Assembly: GCA_017939155.1 (NCBI GenBank)
Contig: JAGAZZ010000017.1
Span: 1-37,453 of the forward strand
Length of the DNA stretch: 37,453 nt
Origin: Alphaproteobacteria bacterium
GTDB lineage: Bacteria; Pseudomonadota; Alphaproteobacteria; RF32; CAG-239
Direction: 5' to 3'
Below, one piece after another: positions 31,880 through 37,453 of the stretch. Position 1 is the first letter of the stretch, and every line of letters begins with the position of its first letter. The translations under genes were made by a program, and so were the position numbers. The notes under the pieces are model-generated. The model saw only the letters and a list, made by a program, of their open reading frames with translations. It had not been told where the DNA came from and made no database searches.

Positions 31880-33138
31880 TGTACACCTCCTTTAATCTGA
31901 AAAACATCCGGCTCAGGCAACACCTCAACCGTTAAATTAACTTCCTTAGGCTTCATCAATTCAACCTCAACCAGCCCATCTTCATTAACATTTCCTGTCA
32001 AAATACCGGTCAACGAGTTTGAGCGATAATTAAAACTATTGCTGTCATAGGCTTTCAACTTGCCATCAAAATTTGAATTAACATAAACACACATAGCTGT
32101 TTGGTATCGCGTGCTTTTATAACATTTAGACATCAAATTCCTATCCGGACTGATAGAAAGGATAGACCAAGCTTGATTTTGGTAAGGAGTAACAGTCGCC
32201 ACTTCTTCATTAAGACCAATCTCCGTAAAAGTTTTCGTTTCAGGATTAAAAGAAAAAGCCTTAAACCGCAAAGTACCCTGCAAAAACGTCAGCACCTTTG
32301 TCACCTGATTATAAAACAAAGTATTGCCGTCCATAGCCAAAGTCACGCCGCACAAACACTCAGGCAACCCGTTATCCTCGGAAAGAAGCACAAACCCGTC
32401 CTCCGTCAACCGATACATAACCAAAGCACCACCCGCTCTGCCAAACACATAATCACCCACATCGCCACCGGTAAAACCATGAAAATAATTAACCGTTCCC
32501 AACCCGGTAGCTGAGCGAATAATATGAATATTGTCTAAATCAGACAAATCAATTTGATAAATAGATGTCGAGTTTGTCACAAACAATTTCTTATCAAAAT
32601 AAGCGTACCCGTTAAAATTATTCCTGATAGCAAACGTTATCGGCAACTGATAAAGCTCTTCCTCAAGCTTTCCTTCCATCACATTGCAACGATAAACTTT
32701 GCTATTGTTTATACAAAGCCCGTCACCTAAATAAAAATAACCCACCTTGCGACTCCCATTTGGCGACACTTCATAAACATAGTCAGAATTAAGATAGATA
32801 ACCTGCAATTTATGAACATTCGGATTCATATAAAAATAAGGATTGCTATCCACAAATAAATCGACAGCACCAACAGCCGTTGCACTATCCGCCCCAGCCT
32901 GATAGCGATATATATTATACCCTCTCGCAAAAACGCCGTTATCTAAAACCATTCCATATCCGGATGAGCCATCAGCAGAATATGACAACACCAAATCCTC
33001 ATCGGTCAAATTCATATTAATCAAAACCTGTCTTCCCGCCTCAACCGGCAAGCTTAAACAGTTCTCAACATAAATTTTGTCAGCCCCGCCGCCACCCGTT
33101 GTCGTCGTCACGCCCAAGGCATTAGTATTTCCAATCAT
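31876..33138 (-). CDS. phage-like fibre or propeller protein
   Basis: The 420-residue beta-rich protein has no signal peptide. It begins with a glycine/threonine-rich segment (NALGVTTTTGGGGADKIYVE) seen in several phage structural proteins. Repeating strand units follow (KVYRCNVMEGKLEEELYQLP, SIYQIDLSDLDNIHIIRSAT, LVMYRLTEDGFVLLSEDNGL) that suggest a beta-propeller. The C-terminus (LTVEVLPEPDVFQIKGGVQ) precedes the ATGA overlap with the next gene. I infer a tail or fibre component because of its neighbours (fibre, endolysin, spanins). No capsid, terminase, portal or integrase gene is in the window. Confidence 0.6.
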   Translation of the reverse strand: MIGNTNALGVTTTTGGGGADKIYVENCLSLPVEAGRQVLINMNLTDEDLVLSYSADGSSGYGMVLDNGVFARGYNIYRYQAGADSATAVGAVDLFVDSNPYFYMNPNVHKLQVIYLNSDYVYEVSPNGSRKVGYFYLGDGLCINNSKVYRCNVMEGKLEEELYQLPITFAIRNNFNGYAYFDKKLFVTNSTSIYQIDLSDLDNIHIIRSATGLGTVNYFHGFTGGDVGDYVFGRAGGALVMYRLTEDGFVLLSEDNGLPECLCGVTLAMDGNTLFYNQVTKVLTFLQGTLRFKAFSFNPETKTFTEIGLNEEVATVTPYQNQAWSILSISPDRNLMSKCYKSTRYQTAMCVYVNSNFDGKLKAYDSNSFNYRSNSLTGILTGNVNEDGLVEVELMKPKEVNLTVEVLPEPDVFQIKGGVQ

Positions 33139-33190
33139 AAATTTTCTCCATATAAAATAGTGATTTCACCGGTATTTCCTAAAATACCGC

Positions 33191-33226
33191 ATAAAAAAAT
33201 GCCCCGGCATAACGCGCCGGAGCATA
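33191..33226 (-). terminator. strong terminator just upstream of the fibre genes
   Basis: On the minus strand TGCTCCGGC/GCCGGGGCA (9 bp with one G-T) is followed by TTTTTTT, about 50 bp before the fibre-operon start. It insulates or attenuates it. Confidence 0.8.
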
Positions 33227-33283
33227 AAATAGCCTCAATGCTTATCGCAAGCCACAAAACAGCTAAGCAAAATCATTAAGGCA

Positions 33284-33319
33284 CAAAAAAAATGGAAGCG
33301 CCAAAAGCCTATTCTTCCA
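33284..33319 (-). terminator. second upstream terminator
   Basis: On the minus strand TGGAAG/CTTCCA around a 15-base loop is followed by an eight-T run. Between this and the next terminator lies only a 13-codon ORF (MILLSCFVACDKH) without a ribosome-binding site. Otherwise I see nothing in 33139-33445. Confidence 0.6.
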
Positions 33320-33445
33320 TTATGCCAAAATCATAACCTGCCTATGTCAAACATTCAACCACTTTTTTAATTTATCAACAACTGTTTTTCACACCATTTT
33401 ATTATCGAACATCCTCTCCTCTTCAAATCCCTCACCTCTCAATTA

Positions 33446-33472
33446 AAGCAAAACCCCGCACAAGGCGGGGCT
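33446..33472. terminator. terminator after tRNA-Pro
   Basis: The stem CCCCGC/GCGGGG with a CAAG-containing loop begins about 10 nt after the tRNA CCA. It has a T run on the plus side and TTTT on the minus side. Confidence 0.75.
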
Positions 33473-33479
33473 TTTTTTA

Positions 33480-33556
33480 TGGTCGGGACTATAGGATTCG
33501 AACCTACGACATCTTGCTCCCAAAGCAAGCGCTCTACCAGGCTGAGCTAAGTCCCG
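33480..33556 (-). tRNA. tRNA-Pro (anticodon TGG)
   Basis: The 77-nt gene forms a full cloverleaf: acceptor CGGGACT/AGTCCCG, D arm AGCTCAGCCTGGTAGAGC, anticodon stem CTTGC/GCAAG with loop TTTGGGA (anticodon TGG), T arm with TTCGAAT and an encoded CCA. The C1-G72 pair is usual for bacterial tRNA-Pro. Its first 38 bases are duplicated 205 bp upstream. Confidence 0.95.
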
Positions 33557-33594
33557 AAATATCTACTCTTTCATAATAATCGCTCGCAATCTGT

Positions 33595-33756
33595 CGACGA
33601 CATCTCGTCTTGCTTCGTAAATTGCGCGCTTTGCGCTCAATAACTCCGCTTCGGTCAAACCGATGTAACATTTGTTCTCTGGCGTTCCCGCCGTTCACAA
33701 ATTAACAACGGCTACTCAGTGCTTAAAAAACTGTCCACCGGACACTTTTTTCTCAC
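33595..33756 (-). repeat. structured ~160-nt module, copy 2
   Basis: Read on the minus strand it begins AAAAAAGTGTCCGGTGGACAG with a T run. It then has GAACGGCG-GGAA-CGCC, TTTGACCGAAGCGGAGTT and TGAGCGC-AAA-GCGC, and ends ACGAAGCAAGACGAGA. It matches the module at 24724-24883 in block order. It fills most of the space between tRNA-Pro and the duplicated tRNA half. Confidence 0.6.
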
Positions 33757-33760
33757 TCTG

Positions 33761-33798
33761 CCCAAAGCAAGCGCTCTACCAGGCTGAGCTAAGTCCCG
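33761..33798 (-). pseudogene. duplicated 5' half of tRNA-Pro
   Basis: 38 bases identical to nucleotides 1-38 of the intact tRNA-Pro, ending inside the anticodon loop. The 3' half is missing, so it is not a tRNA gene. Together with the intact copy it forms a 38-bp direct repeat with a 204-bp gap, like att sites left by an insertion. Confidence 0.85.
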
Positions 33799-33921
33799 TC
33801 CTGATAACGCCTCAAAGCATAACCGCAAAATTTATTTTTGCAAGCACTTTTTTCATTCATCAAACATTTTTTAACACTCAAGCAAAAACGACGTTTTCCG
33901 CCACCTTGTTTTTCCTCAATG

Positions 33922-35139
33922 TTACCGACGTGCACTCTTATCATGAACGAGCCCAAGTGCCACATTCGCCGGTATTTTCTTACTCTTATTTTCCATAACC
34001 TCCGTACCATTCATTGAGTGGTCAATAAGCACAAGTTTCCCTTCTTCTGTCCGTCGGATATCGCAATGATGTCTGGAAATAAAATTATTATTTTCCCCAA
34101 TTTTTTTAACCTTACAAGAATCTTTACCGAGTTTTTTCTCAGGGTCACGCCCAAGCGCCAGTTTTTCACCAGGTTTAAGCGCCTTAAGCTCATCGGCAAT
34201 ACTGCTCAAATCAAAAACAACACTATCTTTTCCGGCATTTCCGGCAAGCTTAATCTTCGGCAACTTTTCTTCATCTAACACCACGGCTTGACTTGCTGCA
34301 CTCCTTCTTTGCTTCATTTCATTTAAAGCCTTTTCTTTAGCAGCCTTACGTTGCATATATTCAGCTCGCTCTTCTTTAGATAATGGAACATAAACCGTAT
34401 CAACGCCATCAGCCTCTCTCTTTTTCACAGTTGGTTCCTTTTTCACACCTTTCGTCCGTGAAGCGTCCCTTTCTAGCTTTTCCTTTAGCGCATTGTCCAT
34501 CACCGTATGCAACCGGTCATCCGAATATTGCGTCAGATAACCCGGCACTTTCGACATAGAATATTTCGCCGGCGCCGGGCAGCTCTTGATTTTCTCTGCC
34601 GTAAATTTCATCGCATTTTCAATTAACTGTATGTGCGGATATTCAGTATCAAGCTTAATTAATTCTTTATTATTCGTACAAAGCTCTAAAACGCGAATAG
34701 CCCTCCTTGCTACTTCAGAAGTCGGATTACTCTTAACCACTCTTCCCGCACCATAAATTGCCTGCTCTGCCAAAGTCACATCACGCGGATTTTTCAAAAT
34801 CTCTTCACACCTGTCCATATACGCCGCCGGGCTGTTTTCAAGCTTTCCCAATTTTCCTATCTCCGATACATACTCCCAATAGTCCATCGGCTTATTATTT
34901 TTCCCACCTTTTTCATCGTTTTCCCCCAAAGCCGGCTCTGGCATATCTTGATTGACAATATCTTTATTATTCATTTTATGGGTAAGCGCCGCTCTAACCT
35001 CTGCGGCCTGAGCTAGAATCTCCGGATTATCCAAATGTTCCTTAGCAAACACATCTGTTAAATCTAAAAACTTCAAAATATCCGCATCAGACACATTGCT
35101 TTCTGACACCTTCCCCATAAAATCATCTAACATACTCAT
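33922..35139 (-). CDS. FHA-domain protein of unknown role
   Basis: The 405-residue soluble protein has a helical N-terminal half (MLDDFMGKVSESNVSDADI, PMDYWEYVSEIGKLGKL) and a basic linker (TKGVKKEPTVKKREADG). The C-terminal FHA domain (about 295-390) has the hallmarks LALGRDPEKK, NNFISRHHCDI and LIDHSMNGTEV, matching the GR, SxxH and NGT phosphothreonine-binding positions. FHA domains bind phosphothreonine peptides, so a Ser/Thr kinase partner is expected elsewhere. GGGAGAAG precedes the ATG. It is a single gene of the same lysine-rich, lineage-specific style as those at 16123 and 18148. Confidence 0.85.
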   Translation of the reverse strand: MSMLDDFMGKVSESNVSDADILKFLDLTDVFAKEHLDNPEILAQAAEVRAALTHKMNNKDIVNQDMPEPALGENDEKGGKNNKPMDYWEYVSEIGKLGKLENSPAAYMDRCEEILKNPRDVTLAEQAIYGAGRVVKSNPTSEVARRAIRVLELCTNNKELIKLDTEYPHIQLIENAMKFTAEKIKSCPAPAKYSMSKVPGYLTQYSDDRLHTVMDNALKEKLERDASRTKGVKKEPTVKKREADGVDTVYVPLSKEERAEYMQRKAAKEKALNEMKQRRSAASQAVVLDEEKLPKIKLAGNAGKDSVVFDLSSIADELKALKPGEKLALGRDPEKKLGKDSCKVKKIGENNNFISRHHCDIRRTEEGKLVLIDHSMNGTEVMENKSKKIPANVALGLVHDKSARR

Positions 35140-35189
35140 AATTCTTCTCCCTTTCCGTAAAAAATCATAATAAACTGCTGATTTTTATT

Positions 35190-35279
35190 GTACGTTTTTT
35201 CTCACCGCTTTTAGCTTTTACTAACCCATTGTTTTAAATAAAACTAATAACTGTTGACAACTGCTGAAAAAAAACGTAC
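35190..35279. repeat. 11-bp inverted repeat in the divergent FHA/rlmE intergenic region
   Basis: GTACGTTTTTT (35190-35200) and AAAAAACGTAC (35269-35279) are inverted copies 68 bp apart in the 236-bp divergent region 35140-35375. A shared regulator site is possible. Apart from the rlmE promoter, nothing else is recognisable there. Confidence 0.4.
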
Positions 35280-35315
35280 CTATTTTTTCATCACTTCTCA
35301 TCACAAAAAATCCGC

Positions 35316-35344
35316 TTGCCACTTCAAAAAAAATGCTCTATAAC
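35316..35344 (+). promoter_or_regulatory. promoter of rlmE
   Basis: TTGCCA (35316-35321), 17 bp, TATAAC (35339-35344); start near 35351, 25 nt before the ATG. Confidence 0.7.
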
Positions 35345-35375
35345 AGCTAAAAACCAACCAAAAGAGGAAAACAAA

Positions 35376-36086
35376 ATGGCAAAACTAACCAAATCCGCCA
35401 AAGAAGTCCGTGGTCGTAAAATGCTCACCGTGCGCTTAAAAGACGGGCGTTATCATACCTCGTCCTCAAACCGCTGGCTTGAACGCCAACTAAATGACCC
35501 CTATGTTGCCGAAGCGAAAAACCGCGGGTATCGTTCGCGCGCCGCTTTCAAACTCATCCAATTAGATGAAAAATACAAATTTTTAAGCAAAAATAAAATC
35601 ATAGTTGACCTCGGCTGTGCTCCTGGCGGTTGGTCGCAAATAGCCGCTTCAAAACTAAAAAACACCGGTAAACTCGTTGGTCTGGACATTCTCCCGACCG
35701 AACCATTAGACGGCGCCACTTTCGTCTGTCAGGATTTCACCACCGAAGACGCCACCGAAAAACTGCTCGCACTTTTAGACGGGCAAAAAGCCGACATCAT
35801 TATGAGTGATATGGCCGCCAACACCACCGGTCACCAACAAACCGACCACTTGCGCACTATAGGCTTGGTAGAAGCCGCCTATGAATTCGCCAAAACCGTC
35901 CTTGCCCCCGGCGGTATCTTCATCGCCAAGGTGTTCCAAGGCGGCGCCGAAGGAGAGCTTTTGACCGATATGAAACAAAATTTCGCCAAAGTCAGCCACT
36001 ATAAACCTGACGCCAGTCGTGAAAAATCTCCTGAAACCTACGTCGTCGCTGAGAATTTTCGCGCAAAAGAAAAACAGGTTAAATGA
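35376..36086 (+). CDS. rlmE: 23S rRNA 2'-O-methyltransferase RlmE (FtsJ)
   Basis: RlmE methylates U2552 (E. coli numbering) of 23S rRNA late in 50S assembly. The 236 residues have the SAM motif VDLGCAPGGWSQ near 77-88. The FtsJ catalytic tetrad appears as K59 (RAAFKL), D145 (SDMAAN), K185 (AKVFQGG) and E220 (SPETYVVA). The N-terminal basic stretch (NRWLERQLNDPYVAEAKNRG) is family-typical. The ATG at 36376 minus 1000, that is 35376, has GAGG 8 nt upstream and lies 25 nt after the predicted transcription start. No ftsH follows; a terminator ends the unit. Confidence 0.96.
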   Translation: MAKLTKSAKEVRGRKMLTVRLKDGRYHTSSSNRWLERQLNDPYVAEAKNRGYRSRAAFKLIQLDEKYKFLSKNKIIVDLGCAPGGWSQIAASKLKNTGKLVGLDILPTEPLDGATFVCQDFTTEDATEKLLALLDGQKADIIMSDMAANTTGHQQTDHLRTIGLVEAAYEFAKTVLAPGGIFIAKVFQGGAEGELLTDMKQNFAKVSHYKPDASREKSPETYVVAENFRAKEKQVK

Positions 36087-36090
36087 CACA

Positions 36091-36120
36091 AAAAACCCTC
36101 AGCCAAGCTGAGGGTTTTCT
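36091..36120. terminator. bidirectional terminator after rlmE
   Basis: The 10-bp stem AACCCTCAGC/GCTGAGGGTT with a CAA loop, T run on the plus side and A run on the other, serves rlmE and the convergent gene. Confidence 0.9.
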
Positions 36121-36121
36121 A

Positions 36122-37132
36122 CTAATTAGAATCAAGAAAGGTCTTGCTTAACCGATACTTTGCTACATCTTCAGACCGCTTGGTTTCCCAATAACATTTA
36201 GGCTTAAAGCAGTCCGCCCTATGCCAATAGGGTCCATGACGATACGCCGTTTGCGGTTCAGGACGAAGACACATCGAAGACCCCCAATAGCGACTAAAGC
36301 TTATCTGCCTACCGGTCCAATACTGTATCCACGGATACTGGAATTTCCCCGGTTTAGAGCGCCAATACTTGTCATCAAAAAAGCCCATAGACAAGAACTC
36401 CATCAAGTCATAAATGATATTCGGAACATAAACCTCCCAATCATCAACTTTTTTGACGAGCAAATAAGGGTCTGTGCAACAAGCGGTCTCACGATACACA
36501 AGTTCTTTTCCCGAAGCCGTATAACGCGCCCCGACTTCCACATTGCGAAACTCAACCAAACGCGGCATAATATAAGGCAAATACCTATACTCATCCGGTT
36601 CATAAAACATTGAGTTCCCTTTTCTTGCAAAGTCATGCGAACTCGGGAAGACAAAGCCCTGCATCTCATTTCTTCTCAAATACCACTCCGTGCGCCAGAT
36701 GTAGTCTTCGTTTTCAATAAACTTGCTCTGCCTGTCCAAAATAAAAGAAATTTCAGAAAGCGGAGCGCCTTTTTCCACCTCGCGCGCCAATACGCGGTTA
36801 AGCAGGTTAACAAACGAAAGCAGACTATAAAAACGCACCTTGGTTCCGTCCAGAGCATCCGTAATCACCATAACATTGCAGATTTCCCAATACCTGATGT
36901 AATACTCGGCAAACTCCAGCCATACCGACCCGAAACACATTCTGTCACTTTCAGCAAACCCTTTTTCGGCAACTTTGATAAACTCAAAATCAGGACAAAG
37001 CGCTTTCAAGCTCTGAAACCTGAAATCCATCACCCAAACCGGACCGCCTGCTTTTGAGCTGCCCCATGTGCTGTTTTTAACCACTTCGTCAAAAACATCT
37101 TCCCATAACCGATGTTCAATTGTAAAACTCAT
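36122..37132 (-). CDS. unknown Trp/Tyr-rich protein
   Basis: The 336-residue protein has no signal peptide, TM segment or family I recognise. It is unusually rich in aromatic residues, above all near the C-terminus (DDKYWRSKPGKFQYPWIQYW, HGPYWHRADCFKPKCYWET). It also has scattered cysteines including a CC pair (RETACCTDPY). The start ATG lies near an AT-rich region without a strong Shine-Dalgarno sequence. It converges on rlmE through a shared terminator and is otherwise alone. A structural or carbohydrate-binding role would suit the composition, but that is speculation. Confidence 0.7.
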   Translation of the reverse strand: MSFTIEHRLWEDVFDEVVKNSTWGSSKAGGPVWVMDFRFQSLKALCPDFEFIKVAEKGFAESDRMCFGSVWLEFAEYYIRYWEICNVMVITDALDGTKVRFYSLLSFVNLLNRVLAREVEKGAPLSEISFILDRQSKFIENEDYIWRTEWYLRRNEMQGFVFPSSHDFARKGNSMFYEPDEYRYLPYIMPRLVEFRNVEVGARYTASGKELVYRETACCTDPYLLVKKVDDWEVYVPNIIYDLMEFLSMGFFDDKYWRSKPGKFQYPWIQYWTGRQISFSRYWGSSMCLRPEPQTAYRHGPYWHRADCFKPKCYWETKRSEDVAKYRLSKTFLDSN

Positions 37133-37235
37133 AGTAATTTTTTTAAATAATGAAACAATAATATAAAATTACCCCACCCTTACCACGCTTTTATCCAAAA
37201 GTAAAGTTTTTTTGACAAAAAAAACACTCCGCGTT

Positions 37236-37300
37236 CACTCATAGATTGCTTCAGTAGATTGCACTCACGCGCCGACTTCGCAATGACTCAGGGGGGGAAG
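37236..37300. repeat. REP-like repeat (TAGATTGCTTC ... GCAATGAC)
   Basis: The segment contains ATAGATTGCTTCAGTAGATTGC and, inverted, CTTCGCAATGACTCAGG. The pairing GATTGC/GCAAT with GACTTCGCAATGAC is the form of a REP-like extragenic palindrome widespread in bacterial genomes. It is imperfect and may be a fragment. Confidence 0.5.
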
Positions 37301-37391
37301 TTTTTACCTTATGGAGTCATCAACCCAGTAAAAATTTTATGCACAGATATTTTTAATTTTAGCGTTTAAGGCTATAATAATTTTGCGCATA

Positions 37392-37453
37392 ATGGCGGTT
37401 AATGCCACCATTTTAGGTTTAGCACGCGATATTAACTCATTGTATATACGATA
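37392..37453 (+). CDS. possible gene start cut by the window end
   Basis: An ATG at 37392 opens a frame (MAVNATILGLARDINSLYIR) that is still open at the last base. TATAAT lies at 37373-37378, but its -35 is poor and there is no Shine-Dalgarno sequence. The frame also extends upstream in-phase to 37332. The hydrophobic-basic pattern vaguely recalls the N-terminal helix-turn-helix of some transposases. Too little is present to name it. Confidence 0.25.
   Translation, partial: MAVNATILGLARDINSLYIR

Noticed and set aside
33240-33281. 13-codon ORF (MILLSCFVACDKH) between two terminators
   Set aside because: No ribosome-binding site and no antisense or leader structure comparable to the 22164 locus; the upstream TTGACA has no -10 at a normal distance.
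33761-33798. Second functional tRNA-Pro
   Set aside because: Only the first 38 nucleotides are present; the anticodon stem 3' strand, T arm and acceptor 3' strand are missing.

Overview
The window looks like a chromosomal segment of a moderately AT-rich alphaproteobacterium, probably host- or gut-associated. This rests on a division and cell-wall cluster with murB next to ftsQ-ftsA-ftsZ, an FtsZ ending in the alphaproteobacterial type of C-terminal peptide, a proteobacterial RlmE and TrmJ, and many lineage-specific proteins. The exact taxon cannot be read from the sequence.

Layout. 1-390: a 27-bp inverted repeat enclosing an outward-facing promoter. 392-8528 (minus): a type I restriction-modification operon, hsdM - HEPN - MNT - two-TM coiled-coil protein - hsdS - small protein - hsdR, so a HEPN/MNT toxin-antitoxin-like pair and an unknown membrane protein sit inside the defence operon. 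8692-8768: a tRNA with anticodon CAT. 8910-16012 (minus): a reduced dcw cluster, mraY-ftsW-murB-ftsQ-(new 45-aa membrane microprotein)-ftsA-ftsZ, without murD, murG, murC or ddl. 16123-19518: three lineage-specific proteins, one possibly a papain-like cysteine peptidase. 19651-26680: accessory-type ground with two related tiny membrane proteins, a SulP transporter, trmJ with an unknown partner, a Pif1/RecD-like helicase and a family of intergenic palindromic repeats. 26679-33138 (minus): an exported ankyrin-repeat protein, then an isolated phage module (two fibre-like proteins, endolysin, overlapping spanins). 33480-33800: tRNA-Pro, and a duplicated 5' tRNA half separated from it by a structured repeat. 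33922-37453: an FHA-domain protein, rlmE, an unknown aromatic-rich protein, a REP-like repeat and a gene start cut by the window end.

The most interesting candidate is at 22135-22447. A sigma70-type promoter on the minus strand would drive an mRNA with a long structured leader and a 23-residue very hydrophobic peptide. A second promoter on the plus strand would make a ~78-nt terminator-ended RNA fully antisense to that leader. The leader can sequester the ribosome-binding site in a hairpin, and also has a 14-bp long-range stem competing with it. This is the architecture of a type I toxin-antitoxin system, and I do not recognise the peptide as a named family.

Other notable points: the palindromic repeats keep a constant core while their flanking arms change sequence but stay complementary, and they supply the stop codon or C-terminal residues of neighbouring genes; two distant copies of another structured repeat also show paired changes; and the 45-aa ORF is packed between ftsQ and ftsA with its own ribosome-binding site.
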